From Paracoccaceae bacterium (GTDB lineage Bacteria > Pseudomonadota > Alphaproteobacteria > Rhodobacterales > Rhodobacteraceae): 64,000 nucleotides of DNA. The notes under the pieces were generated by a model. That model was not told the DNA's origin. It did not search any database and was given only the letters and a program-made list of their open reading frames with translations. Position numbers and translations under genes: made by a program. The stretch is from the NCBI GenBank assembly GCA_902635985.1, contig CACPPZ010000003.1, forward strand, positions 1 to 64,000, read 5' to 3'. Positions 25,088 through 34,162 of this stretch are shown in pieces (the stretch's first letter is position 1; the number at the start of each line of letters is the position of its first letter).

Positions 25088-26362
25088 ATGATGTTTGATT
25101 TAATGATAAAGGGCGTCAGCCTGGCAGATGACATAGGGGAGTTTGATGTTGCCTGTAAGGATGGGAAAATAGTTGAAATTGCTAAATCTATTTTAGGGGA
25201 CTCAAAGGAAACTATTCATGCCGAAGGGTGTCTTCTGTCACCACCATTTATCGATCCACACTTCCATATGGATGCAACTTTGTCATTAGGTACTCCAAGG
25301 CTCAATGTCTCAGGTACTTTGTTGGAAGGTATAAGTTTATGGGGTGAACTCAAGCCGCTGCAATCGATTGACGACATTATCTCTCGAGCTATGAACTACT
25401 GTGACCTTGCAGTTGCCAAGGGTATAGGAGCTATACGTAGTCACGTAGATACTTGTGATGACGAATTGAAAGGTGTTCAGGCTCTCTTAGAAGTTAGGGA
25501 AAAAGTTAAAGGGTATTTAGATCTGCAGTTGGTAGCGTTTCCTCAAGACGGTGTCTTTCGGGACGCAACAGCACTGGAAAATACCAACCGGGCATTGGAT
25601 ATGGGTGTAGATGTGGTTGGAGGCATTCCCCATTTTGAAAGGACAATGTCTGAGGGCGCCCGAAGTGTTAAATTGCTTTGCGAAATTGCTGCAGAACGTG
25701 GGCTAATGGTTGATATGCATTGTGATGAAAGCGACGACCCAATGAGTCGACATGTGGAGACATTGGCTTTTGAAACGAAAAGGTTAGGTCTAGAGGGCCG
25801 TGTTTCAGGGTCACATTTAACTTCAATGCATTCTATGGATAATTATTATGTTTCTAAGTTGATACCCTTGATGGCTGAGTCACAAATAAACGTGATACCT
25901 AACCCCCTGATTAATATAATGCTTCAGGGTCGGCATGATAGTTACCCAAAAAGACGAGGTCAAACTAGAGTTAGGGAGCTGCGCGACGCAGGCCTTACAG
26001 TTGGTTTCGGATCGGATTGTGTAATGGATCCTTGGTACTCTCTCGGAAAAGCAGACATGCTAGATGTTGCTTTCATGGCATTGCATGTAGGTCAACTCTC
26101 CAGTCGCGAGGATATGGGGTGGTGTTTTGATGCTGTAACTAAAAATTCTGCCAAAATAATTGGTTTAGAAGAATACGGAATTGAAAAAGGAAAGCCGGCA
26201 AACTTTGTTTTATTACAGGCAAAAGACAAGATTGAGGCTATTAGATTGCGTGCTCACCGATTGTTGGTTGTCAGAGATGGTCTTATAATTTCAAGGTCTG
26301 ACCCAGTTAAATATACATTACATAAGCCAGAAGGCGATGTAGATTTTAATGAGATAAATTAG
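25088..26362 (+). CDS. cytosine-deaminase-like amidohydrolase
   Basis: 424-residue metal-dependent hydrolase. Metal ligands are visible in order: HFH in FIDPHFHMDA, His in DMHCDESDDP, His in SGSHLTSMHS, and the catalytic Asp in GFGSDCVMDPWY. The layout matches the CodA group, which deaminates cytosine, isocytosine, creatinine or similar rings. It follows a nucleobase-type transporter at six bases, so it probably processes the imported heterocycle. The exact substrate is open; a deamination role for a modified pyrimidine or an osmolyte-like ring is equally compatible. Confidence 0.85.
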   Translation: MMFDLMIKGVSLADDIGEFDVACKDGKIVEIAKSILGDSKETIHAEGCLLSPPFIDPHFHMDATLSLGTPRLNVSGTLLEGISLWGELKPLQSIDDIISRAMNYCDLAVAKGIGAIRSHVDTCDDELKGVQALLEVREKVKGYLDLQLVAFPQDGVFRDATALENTNRALDMGVDVVGGIPHFERTMSEGARSVKLLCEIAAERGLMVDMHCDESDDPMSRHVETLAFETKRLGLEGRVSGSHLTSMHSMDNYYVSKLIPLMAESQINVIPNPLINIMLQGRHDSYPKRRGQTRVRELRDAGLTVGFGSDCVMDPWYSLGKADMLDVAFMALHVGQLSSREDMGWCFDAVTKNSAKIIGLEEYGIEKGKPANFVLLQAKDKIEAIRLRAHRLLVVRDGLIISRSDPVKYTLHKPEGDVDFNEIN

Positions 26363-26398
26363 TCGATCTTCAGGCATTAAACGAATGAAGAGGATTTC

Positions 26399-27640
26399 AT
26401 GGTAAAGCCAGTTATTGTTATCGGAGCTGGTATCTGCGGTATTTCAACGGCGATTTGGTTGCAACGCTCAAATTTTGAAGTTGTGTTATTGGATAAATCC
26501 GAGCCTGGAATGGGGGCATCATACGGTAATGCTGGGCTCCTAGCCCAATGGGCAATTGTTCCGGTGAATGAACCATCGCTTTGGAAAAAAATACCACGTT
26601 ATCTAATTGATCCAATGAGCCCACTATTTCTAAAGTGGAGTTACTTACCTAAGCTAACTCCATGGTTGATAAAATTTTTACAGAACGCAAACCGTTCAGA
26701 TTCAAACAGAACTATTGAAGCTTTAATTCCACTTCTGACGGACTCCGTTGAACAGCATAAAAGTCTTACTGAAGGCACGGCTGCAGCTAATTGGATAGCG
26801 GACAGTAAGTTTAGCTATGCTTATAGATCTTTAGAAGATTTTCACAAAGACTCTTTTGGTTGGGAATGTAAGAAAAAAGTTGGAATGGTTCCTGAGATAT
26901 TTACAGGAAATTTGGTCCAAGATGTTGAGCCAATATGTGGTTCATTTATTGATTGCTTAGCAGTAATTAGTGGGCAGGGGCACATTGTTAACCCAAAGGG
27001 TTATATCCGCGAACTCATAAAAGTATTTTCTCAAAATGGAGGAAAATTCATTAATGCGAAGGTAGAAGATTTTGGATTTCAGAATGAAAAAATTTCTACT
27101 GTGCACACTGACAATGGTCACTTTGAATGTGATAGAGCGATTATAACAGCTGGTATTTGGTCAAAGGAGCTAATGCTAAAGTTAGGCCTTAATATTCCGC
27201 TAGAGGCAGAAAGAGGATATCACGTAGTATATAAAAATGCGTCGATATTGCCTCGAAATCCGATGATGATGACAATAGGTAAATTTGGAGTGACGCCTAT
27301 GGGAAGCGACCTTAGATGCGCCGGTACAGTTGAACTAGGTGGCATAAAACTTGGTCCAAGTAAGGCTCCAATTAAGTTACTTAGGCGAAGAGTGGCTGAA
27401 GCTTTTCCAAAAATGTATTATGATAAGACTGAGGAATGGTTTGGATTTAGACCAACTGCCCCGGATAGCCTCCCACTAATTGGACAGCTCAAGGAAAGTG
27501 GTGTTTACACAGCATTTGGACACCAACACATTGGAATGACATCTGGACCAAAAACTGGAAGGTTAATAGCAGATATAATTAACCAAAGATCTCCAAATAT
27601 TGACATATCGGTTTATGATCCAAATCGATATAATTTATAG
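26399..27640 (+). CDS. DadA-like FAD-dependent D-amino acid dehydrogenase/oxidase
   Basis: 413-residue DAO-fold flavoprotein. The N-terminal motif is VIGAGICGISTAIWLQR, and the C-terminal substrate/FAD segment is EWFGFRPTAPDSLPLIG followed by FGHQHIGMTSGPKTG. It is the closest relative in the window of the protein at 40224-41462; both share SYGNAG and the SYLPxLxPxLxKxL stretch. It starts 36 bases after the amidohydrolase and probably belongs to the same operon. It would oxidise an amine or D-amino acid product. A GAGGATTTC Shine-Dalgarno region precedes the ATG. Confidence 0.85.
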   Translation: MVKPVIVIGAGICGISTAIWLQRSNFEVVLLDKSEPGMGASYGNAGLLAQWAIVPVNEPSLWKKIPRYLIDPMSPLFLKWSYLPKLTPWLIKFLQNANRSDSNRTIEALIPLLTDSVEQHKSLTEGTAAANWIADSKFSYAYRSLEDFHKDSFGWECKKKVGMVPEIFTGNLVQDVEPICGSFIDCLAVISGQGHIVNPKGYIRELIKVFSQNGGKFINAKVEDFGFQNEKISTVHTDNGHFECDRAIITAGIWSKELMLKLGLNIPLEAERGYHVVYKNASILPRNPMMMTIGKFGVTPMGSDLRCAGTVELGGIKLGPSKAPIKLLRRRVAEAFPKMYYDKTEEWFGFRPTAPDSLPLIGQLKESGVYTAFGHQHIGMTSGPKTGRLIADIINQRSPNIDISVYDPNRYNL

Positions 27641-27809
27641 GAGTATAGTGAGGGCGGCATGTCGCTACATAGCTCAAATAAGTCCCATGCCATTCAAACG
27701 AATGGATAATCCTTACTGGCGTATGTATTTGGAGAAATGAATTTGATGTTTTGCCTAAGTTAATCCATTATGACGCCAAGTGACCCTTGATGTAGAAAGT
27801 TAAATTTTT

Positions 27810-28643
27810 ATGAAAAAACCTTGCATTTTATGTGTTGCAATCACTGGGTCACTCCCAACAAAGGCTGATAATCCTGCAGTACCAATTAGTTTGCAAGAGC
27901 AAATAGAAAGTACGCAAAGTGCTTTTGAAGCGGGGGCAACAATTGCTCATTGTCATGTTCGTAATACAGATCAGACACCATCTTCTGACCCTGAAAAATT
28001 TGCTGCCTTGTTAGAGGGCTTAAAAAATCATTGTCCCGGGATGGTAATCCAGTTTTCTACTGGGGGTCGCTCAGGTGCAGGAACGGATAGAGGAGGTATG
28101 CTTTCTTTAGCCCCTGACATGGCGTCGCTATCGGTTGGATCAAACAATTTTCCTACGCGAGTTTATGAAAATCCACCTGACTTGGTAAACTGGTTAGCAT
28201 CAGAAATGAAAAGATATAGGGTTACCCCTGAGGTAGAAGCGTTTGATTTAAGCCATATTCTGACCGCTATTAGAATGCATGATCAAAATGAATTATATGG
28301 AAAGTTATATGTTCAGTTTGTTATGGGAGTTAAAAATGCCATGCCAGCGGATAAGGAAGTTTTTGATTTGTACGTTAAGCTAATGGCAAAAAGGGCCCCA
28401 AAAGCTGAGTGGTGTGCAGCAGGAATTGGAGCCAACCAACTTATAGTAAATGAGTGGGCAATTGCTGCTGGGGGTCATACGAGAGCAGGACTTGAGGATA
28501 ACGTTAGGCTAAATAAATATACTCTAGCCCCTTCAAATGCGGCCTTAATTCAAAGAGCAGCCGAAATATGTGAAAAATATGAGCGCCCTGTTGCCACCTG
28601 GCGTCAGACGCGCGAAATGCTAAATCTCCAAATAGAAATTTAG
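27810..28643 (+). CDS. BKACE family (DUF849) beta-keto acid cleavage enzyme
   Basis: 277-residue TIM-barrel protein of the 3-keto-5-aminohexanoate cleavage family. Zinc ligands His47 and His49 are in the IAHCHVRN motif. The later segments around GRSGAGTD and EVEAFDLSHI carry other family-conserved residues. Family members cleave beta-keto acids with acetyl-CoA to give acetoacetate plus a CoA ester; substrates include dehydrocarnitine and 5-amino- or 5-hydroxy-3-ketohexanoate. A link to carnitine-like compounds would fit the quaternary-ammonium theme of the region, but the gene stands alone here. Confidence 0.85.
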   Translation: MKKPCILCVAITGSLPTKADNPAVPISLQEQIESTQSAFEAGATIAHCHVRNTDQTPSSDPEKFAALLEGLKNHCPGMVIQFSTGGRSGAGTDRGGMLSLAPDMASLSVGSNNFPTRVYENPPDLVNWLASEMKRYRVTPEVEAFDLSHILTAIRMHDQNELYGKLYVQFVMGVKNAMPADKEVFDLYVKLMAKRAPKAEWCAAGIGANQLIVNEWAIAAGGHTRAGLEDNVRLNKYTLAPSNAALIQRAAEICEKYERPVATWRQTREMLNLQIEI

Positions 28644-28828
28644 GTTTTCAGTTGAAGCCACCTATCACAAAACTTCCTACGTTAAAAAGTTTTCTCAATT
28701 TACCTGTCCTTTTAGATTGGTCAAATCTGAAGCACCAAGCCGTAGTTTTGGGGCACCCTTCGGTAAACCTTACAGTACTGGGGAGTTTCCAAATAATCAG
28801 TCAACCGCTCCAGAAAAATAGTTAAATA

Positions 28829-29704
28829 ATGACTGAAGTTTCAGTAATAATCCCAACATATAATCGAGAGAAATTTATCTCAGAATGTGTTCAATCAGTT
28901 CTGGCTCAAACATTGTCTGCACGTGAGATTATTATAGTTGATGATGGATCCACTGATGCAACATATAATATTCTACGTGACATAGGATTTAATTCCTTAA
29001 GCACTAAAAAGACTATTTTGCGCTATTTTTTTCAACAGAATCGAGGGGTGAGCTCTGCAAGAAATTTAGGAATTAAGGAAGCAAGAAGTGAGTATATTGC
29101 ACTGTTAGATTCTGATGATCTTTGGTTAAAAAGTAAGCTTGATCGGCAGGTAAGTGCATTTCAGAATGATACACAGAGTAGTCGGCTGTGTCACACTGAC
29201 GAAATATGGATACGCAATGGGGTTCGCGTAAACCAACACAAAAAACATAAGAAACATGGAGGCAATGTTTTCCAAAGCTGTCTCAAATTATGTTGTATAT
29301 CTCCAAGTTCAACAATGATGCATAGATCAGTTTTCGAGGACTTTGGGTTTTTTGATGAGGACTTACCAGCCTGTGAGGATTATGATTTCTGGTTGCGGTA
29401 CAGTGCAAAAGAGGATGTAAATTTCATTGATGAACCTTTAATCATCAAAAAAGGCGGTCACAGTGACCAGCTTTCAGGTGCACACTGGGGTATGGATAGA
29501 TTTCGAATATATTCTATTGAGAAGATATTAAAGGAGCCTGATCTCAAGCTTGTTCACAAAACTGAGGCGATCCATGAGGTCATATTAAAGTTGGAAATTT
29601 TGATAAATGGATCTCAAAAGCGCCAAAAATTCGCTTATGCAGAGAATATGCTTCAGAAGAAGCAACATTGGGAGGCTATATTAATGCGCGGTTTAAATGA
29701 TTGA
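28829..29704 (+). CDS. family 2 glycosyltransferase
   Basis: 291-residue GT-A fold glycosyltransferase. VSVIIPTYNREKFI opens the protein, followed by VDDGSTDAT and the metal-binding LDSDDLW, all GT2 hallmarks. The CEDYDFWLR segment is the usual acceptor/catalytic Asp region. No membrane segment is seen. The ATG at 28829 has no Shine-Dalgarno; a 57-codon frame without recognisable function (28652-28825) ends four bases earlier. The nucleosidase-like gene starts inside its last codons (8-base overlap), so it is the first gene of the SPL-like cassette. Confidence 0.85.
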   Translation: MTEVSVIIPTYNREKFISECVQSVLAQTLSAREIIIVDDGSTDATYNILRDIGFNSLSTKKTILRYFFQQNRGVSSARNLGIKEARSEYIALLDSDDLWLKSKLDRQVSAFQNDTQSSRLCHTDEIWIRNGVRVNQHKKHKKHGGNVFQSCLKLCCISPSSTMMHRSVFEDFGFFDEDLPACEDYDFWLRYSAKEDVNFIDEPLIIKKGGHSDQLSGAHWGMDRFRIYSIEKILKEPDLKLVHKTEAIHEVILKLEILINGSQKRQKFAYAENMLQKKQHWEAILMRGLND

Positions 29705-30554
29705 AAGTTTTTATAGTCAAGGCTGTGAGGTCAAAATCTGTTGGGTGATAGCATTAGAACCTGAAGCAAGGCCACTTATTGATTTATTTGATCTAAGCCC
29801 ACTTTCGAATAATTTAAATTTCCCTGTGTATATAAACTCAAAGAGTGGGCATGCTCTTGTGATATCTGGAATTGGTTCAAGTAAAGCCGCCGCGGCAGCC
29901 ACCTATTTAAAAATGTTGTTTAATGTTCAGAGGTATGTCGGGTGGATTAACATCGGAATTGCTGGGTTCTATGAAGAACCAATTGGGCAACTATTCCAAG
30001 CGATAAAGGTTCATGATACAGCAAGAAAAACGTCATATTTTCCGGGTTTCCGACTATCAAAAATAGTCAAATGCCAAACACTGCATACCGTTGCCCAGCC
30101 AGAAACAACATATTCAGACGCTGTACTTTTTGATATGGAAGCATCAGGTTTTTGTGAGATCGCCTCTATGTTTTCCTGTAATGAATTGGTATTCGTTTTA
30201 AAAATCGTATCCGATACACCAAAAAGCCCTGTGAGTTCAGTCTCAAGAGAAGAAATTACGCAATTGATATATCAAAATAAAGATAAACTTCGTGAAATAA
30301 TTAGTCACATAGAAAAATTAGTGAATGATGAGAAAACAAGACTGCACGTACCAGAAGAAGTTTATCAATATTTTGAAAGGTATCATTTTACTCAGAGTAA
30401 TAGATATAGATTTTTGCAAGCATATAAAAAATGGAAGTCTGCATTTCCCGATGGAAAATTAGCACGTACTCTAGCCACAGGAAACTCCGCTTCAGAATTA
30501 ATTTCTAATCTCGAAAGTGAGCTTTTTTTAGCAATAAAAGACTGGAAACTCTAA
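29697..30554 (+). CDS. nucleoside phosphorylase/MTA-SAH nucleosidase-like protein
   Basis: 285-residue protein. The first ~200 residues match the purine nucleoside phosphorylase/MTAN fold: WVIALEPEARPL, then GIGSSKAAAAATYL, INIGIAGFYEEPIGQ, FDMEASGFCEI (the ribose-binding ME pair) and VSDTPKSP (the catalytic Asp). A C-terminal extension of about 80 residues rich in charged and aromatic residues is not part of the usual enzyme. It overlaps the glycosyltransferase gene upstream by 8 bases and the radical SAM gene downstream by one (TAATG). It would cleave an N-glycosidic bond of a nucleoside or modified nucleoside. Confidence 0.75.
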   Translation: MIESFYSQGCEVKICWVIALEPEARPLIDLFDLSPLSNNLNFPVYINSKSGHALVISGIGSSKAAAAATYLKMLFNVQRYVGWINIGIAGFYEEPIGQLFQAIKVHDTARKTSYFPGFRLSKIVKCQTLHTVAQPETTYSDAVLFDMEASGFCEIASMFSCNELVFVLKIVSDTPKSPVSSVSREEITQLIYQNKDKLREIISHIEKLVNDEKTRLHVPEEVYQYFERYHFTQSNRYRFLQAYKKWKSAFPDGKLARTLATGNSASELISNLESELFLAIKDWKL

Positions 30555-31546
30555 TGATCGATAGCATTTTTGTAGAGCGTGAAGTCCTAGATCATCCAGT
30601 TGCACAAAAAATTTTTAAACGCCTCAAGTACGCTGATATTTTTGAGATTGAAAGATATCAAGAGATGTTTAATCGGAGGAAACAGAACTTTCGTATTCAA
30701 AAACAAAACCCTGCTTTAATTTTAGCAAAAAAACATGATAATTTTGTTTTACCGGCACCATCAGGTTTTGGTATTGATGCACAAAAAAATTATTATTTTT
30801 CTCACATGTATAACTGTATCTATGATTGCCGATACTGTTTTTTACAAGGTATGTACTCTTCTGCAAACTACGTTTTATTTGTAAATTATGAGGATTTTTT
30901 CGAAGCAATTTCTGATACAATTTATGAAAATACTAATAAAAGTATGACTTTTTTTTCTGGTTATGACTGTGACTCCTTAGCATTCGAAAAAATTACAGGT
31001 TTTGCAGAAAAAGCATTAGAATTTTTTACTAATTTCAGTTCAGTTGAACTTGAACTTAGAACTAAAAGTATAGTCTCTGACACTTTCTTAAACAGAAGTC
31101 CTATTTCTAATTGTGTCGTAGCTTATAGTTTGTCTCCCAGTAATGTCTCTGCCATTTTGGATAATAAGGCTCCCAGTATAGACAGACGAATTAATGTTTT
31201 GCAGAAACTAGCCAAAAATGGTTGGCCCGTTGGCCTCAGGTTTGACCCTCTGATTTACTGCTCTGACTGGGAAAAACTTTATTCAGAGCTGATTAACAAA
31301 ATATTCAAGGATATAAACATTGACCAAGTTCACTCTGTAAGTCACGGTCCCCTGAGATACCCTAAAGAAATGTATAAAAAAATTACGTCACTATATCCAG
31401 ATGATAAACTTTTTTCATTTCCAATGGAGGCTAAGGATGGAATTGTATCTTATGGTAAAGAAATAGAGGAAGAAATGTCTTCATTTCTGCAATCTGAATT
31501 AGAAAAGTATACAACAAGGAATAAAATTTTTCGTTGTTTGGTTTGA
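30554..31546 (+). CDS. spore photoproduct lyase-like radical SAM protein
   Basis: 330-residue radical SAM enzyme with the CxxxCxxC cluster at Cys88, Cys92 and Cys95. After it comes the YCFLQ ... YVLFVN pattern of the SPL family. Cys139, 44 residues after the last cluster Cys, lies close to where Bacillus SPL has its H-atom donor cysteine (43 residues after, from memory). SPL repairs the 5-thyminyl-dihydrothymine UV lesion in spores, but this organism is not a spore former. The gene is translationally coupled to the nucleosidase-like gene, and the SDR follows ten or so bases later. A DNA-lesion or modified-base role is possible; so is chemistry on a small nucleoside. Confidence 0.8.
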   Translation: MIDSIFVEREVLDHPVAQKIFKRLKYADIFEIERYQEMFNRRKQNFRIQKQNPALILAKKHDNFVLPAPSGFGIDAQKNYYFSHMYNCIYDCRYCFLQGMYSSANYVLFVNYEDFFEAISDTIYENTNKSMTFFSGYDCDSLAFEKITGFAEKALEFFTNFSSVELELRTKSIVSDTFLNRSPISNCVVAYSLSPSNVSAILDNKAPSIDRRINVLQKLAKNGWPVGLRFDPLIYCSDWEKLYSELINKIFKDINIDQVHSVSHGPLRYPKEMYKKITSLYPDDKLFSFPMEAKDGIVSYGKEIEEEMSSFLQSELEKYTTRNKIFRCLV

Positions 31547-31564
31547 TGCTGGAGTTTGCAAAAT

Positions 31565-32269
31565 TTGGAAAAAAGAAAAGCGATTGTTTCTGGTAGTTCA
31601 AGTGGCATTGGAAAAGAAATTACTTCACTACTATTAAAAAGTGGAACTGATGTAATAGGTCTTGCACGCGATCACAAAAAATTCAAACCAGACTTTGATG
31701 GTTATTTTCCTATTTCAATTGATCTATCGGATTTTGAAAAAACTGAGCGTATTATTCCGCAGGTTTTGCATCAACACTCTGACGTTGACGTATTAATTTG
31801 TAATGCTGGTTTTGGTGATTTTCGAACCTTGGAGAATTTTTCTGCTAAGCAAATATCGGATTTTATAAATATAAATTTAATATCACATATAATGCTTTGT
31901 AGACACTTAGTGAGTTTTATGAAAGCTAAGGGTAATGGTGACATTATTATCATGGGTTCAGAGGCTTCTATAGTTGGAAAGAAAAAGGCATCACTTTATT
32001 CGGCTGCAAAGTTTGGTCTGAGAGGTTTTGCTCAATCACTTCGTGATGAATGTGGCAATACTGGCGTGAGGGTTTGTTTGATAAACCCTGGTTTTGTAAG
32101 AACCCCATTTTTTGATACTTTAAATTTTAAGCCTGGGGAGGATGGAAATAATGCAATTGAGCCAGGCGACATTGCTAAAATAGTATGTGATATTATTGAA
32201 ACCAGAAAGGGTACAAACATTGATGAAATCAACGTATCGCCAGCATCTAAGTCGATAATATTCAAATAA
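31565..32269 (+). CDS. short-chain dehydrogenase/reductase
   Basis: 234-residue classical SDR. It has the Rossmann motif SGSSSGIGKE, the NAG of LICNAGFGD, the catalytic Ser in MGSEAS, and YSAAK for Tyr and Lys. No ATG is available; TTG at 31565 is ten bases after GCTGGAG (31548-31554), while an alternative TTG at 31556 is too close to it. It starts 18 bases after the radical SAM stop and ends the cassette; the sRNA-like element follows. It would reduce or oxidise a hydroxyl on the cassette's product. Confidence 0.85.
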   Translation: MEKRKAIVSGSSSGIGKEITSLLLKSGTDVIGLARDHKKFKPDFDGYFPISIDLSDFEKTERIIPQVLHQHSDVDVLICNAGFGDFRTLENFSAKQISDFININLISHIMLCRHLVSFMKAKGNGDIIIMGSEASIVGKKKASLYSAAKFGLRGFAQSLRDECGNTGVRVCLINPGFVRTPFFDTLNFKPGEDGNNAIEPGDIAKIVCDIIETRKGTNIDEINVSPASKSIIFK

Positions 32270-32399
32270 AGTATGTTAAGAGTTATAAATATATGCCAAC
32301 TATAAAATAATGCAAAGCGGGTATGCAAAAATAGCATTGGTAAAACTTGCCGCAACGCAGCATATTGTATTGGAGAAAAGCGTAAAACGTTTTTTTAAA

Positions 32400-32515
32400 G
32401 TTTTTCACACGTTCCTCCCAATTTCGTTTGAAAGACTAAAAGATAGTGACCTTCCTCCTCCCTAGGTCAATCTTTGCGATAAAGGCCCTCTCTCGAGAGG
32501 GTCTTTATCATTTTG
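32400..32515 (+). ncRNA. candidate anti-Shine-Dalgarno sRNA (CcsR/alpha-r14-like) with terminator
   Basis: Three stem-loops follow one another. Hairpin 1: 32406-32411 with 32425-32430, one mismatch, loop containing CCTCCC. Hairpin 2: 32447-32452 with 32464-32469, loop 32453-32463 containing CCTCCTCCC. Hairpin 3: a 15-bp stem with one G-U at 32478-32509, followed by TTTT, which serves as intrinsic terminator. Presenting CCUCCUCCC in hairpin loops followed by a terminator is the hallmark of alphaproteobacterial alpha-r14/SuhB and CcsR RNAs. The 5' end is not defined; I see no clear promoter, so it could be processed from the SDR mRNA. The terminator also separates the convergent TPP-enzyme gene. 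Confidence 0.5.
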
Positions 32516-32529
32516 GAGGCGTCGTTAGT

Positions 32530-34104
32530 CTATTGGATTTCTCCAGATATATGGATAACAGTCGGAACTTTTGCGCTGAAAGCTTCAATTATATTTTTTT
32601 GTAGTTCTTTTAGGTTAGATGGCTTTCTGGATAGCGCCCCATAGGATTCAGCTAATTTGCAGAAATTAGGGTTTAAAGCTTGAACGGAATTTGGAGCAAT
32701 TTGCGCAGCTACCATGCTGTCCTCAATTGCTTTAAGTTTTTGGTTGTCCCAAATGAGAATTGGTAAATTAAGTTGCAATTCAACAGCGGTACCTAACTCC
32801 TGAATTGTGTACTGAAATCCATAGTCACCAGCTATAGCTATCGTGGGCATATTGGGCCTAGCAATACAACCGCCTATCGCAGCTGGCAATGCATACCCTA
32901 AAGTCCCAAATCCATAAGGATGATGCCAATGATTAGGTTTTTTCATATCCCAGATTTCTTTAGCCAAATATGCGAATTGCGTCATATCAGAATATACCAC
33001 AGTATCTTCTGGCACTATTTCTTCGACCGCTCTGACCACCTCTGATACCCCGGGAAACTCTCTTATTGCTTGTAAAGCCCATTCTTCACGTTTTTGCGAT
33101 ACAAGTTTAGAATCCCACTTTTCTGCACTATCTTGTCCATCGAAGTTTTTCAGAGATGCTTCAACAAAGTCTTCCACCTTCATATTAAGCTTAATATCCG
33201 CATTATGATGATCACTGAGAACTTCAGGATCGGTATCGACACGAACCAATGTACATTTGTGACCCAGATTGTAGCGCCAGATATCAACTTCCGCTAGTTC
33301 TGAGCCGAGAACAACTATTAAATCTGATTTTGACAGCACACTTACAGTGTCTGGCCGAGCCAACGATGAGCCCATAAATAAAGGATAACTTGATGGTATT
33401 AGTCCCCTGCCCGTAAAGCTTGTAAAACTGGCAGCACCAGTCTTTTTTATTAGCTTAAAAACGTCTGTTTTCTTGGCGCCACCACCTACAATAAACAGAG
33501 GCTTTTCAGAGTTTTTAATTAGCGTCGAAACCTCATTTATTTCGTTTTCGGCATATGAAAAAAAGTTCTTAGCTTTTTCACTGATTTCAAAATCAGGTGC
33601 TTTTTCTTCAAGTACTTTAATTGGGATTTGTATATGTTTGGGCCTGGGTCTCTTATCGTGGAATTCTGTGAATGCCCGCTCCAATAAGCCATAAGCAGCC
33701 TTGTAATTTTGAGCTGTCTCAGACCAGTCACAAACACTACCGGCCGCACTTTCCTGGTCCAGCATTTGGTGTAACTGTCCGCGTCGGTATGCTGTCTCGT
33801 CTAAGCAGGAAGAAATAGCTAGGACCGGTATGCTATCGGAGTATGATTGCCCTAGTGCAGTTAAAACATTACAAATACCTGGTCCTGTAATAACATAAAC
33901 AATTCCTGGTTTCCCACTTGCTCTGGCGTAACCATCTGCCATGAAGCCAGCGCCCTGTTCATGTCTTGCAAGAACATGGATGAGCTCCGCTTCGTCAATG
34001 CCGCGATAAAGCTCTTGGTTGTGAACGCCGGGAATACCAAATATATATTGGACACCTTGGTTTTTTAAAAACCTTGATATTTGGACTCCGGTTGGTCTCT
34101 CCAT
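32530..34104 (-). CDS. thiamine-diphosphate decarboxylase (AruI / acetolactate synthase-like)
   Basis: 524-residue TPP enzyme. The N-terminal segment GIPGVHNQELYRG and RHEQGAGFMADGYARASG (catalytic Glu49) match the 5-guanidino-2-oxopentanoate decarboxylase (AruI) group more than true acetolactate synthases. The TPP motif begins with GDYGFQYT and ends at WDN. AruI decarboxylates the 2-oxo acid of arginine; an agmatinase lies at 60.8 kb but is far away. Start ATG 34104 with AGGAAAA upstream. It diverges from the proline-racemase-like gene. Other 2-oxo acid substrates cannot be excluded. Confidence 0.8.
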   Translation of the reverse strand: MERPTGVQISRFLKNQGVQYIFGIPGVHNQELYRGIDEAELIHVLARHEQGAGFMADGYARASGKPGIVYVITGPGICNVLTALGQSYSDSIPVLAISSCLDETAYRRGQLHQMLDQESAAGSVCDWSETAQNYKAAYGLLERAFTEFHDKRPRPKHIQIPIKVLEEKAPDFEISEKAKNFFSYAENEINEVSTLIKNSEKPLFIVGGGAKKTDVFKLIKKTGAASFTSFTGRGLIPSSYPLFMGSSLARPDTVSVLSKSDLIVVLGSELAEVDIWRYNLGHKCTLVRVDTDPEVLSDHHNADIKLNMKVEDFVEASLKNFDGQDSAEKWDSKLVSQKREEWALQAIREFPGVSEVVRAVEEIVPEDTVVYSDMTQFAYLAKEIWDMKKPNHWHHPYGFGTLGYALPAAIGGCIARPNMPTIAIAGDYGFQYTIQELGTAVELQLNLPILIWDNQKLKAIEDSMVAAQIAPNSVQALNPNFCKLAESYGALSRKPSNLKELQKNIIEAFSAKVPTVIHISGEIQ

Positions 34105-34162
34105 ATTAATATTTTCCTAAAAAGCAGTTTACACATCTTAAAGCTATACCTAAGCTTCTTTA

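Noticed and set aside
27690..27705. CCATTC/GAATGG hairpin in the gap before the BKACE gene
   Set aside because: Only a 6-bp stem without T-run; too weak to call a terminator or riboswitch.
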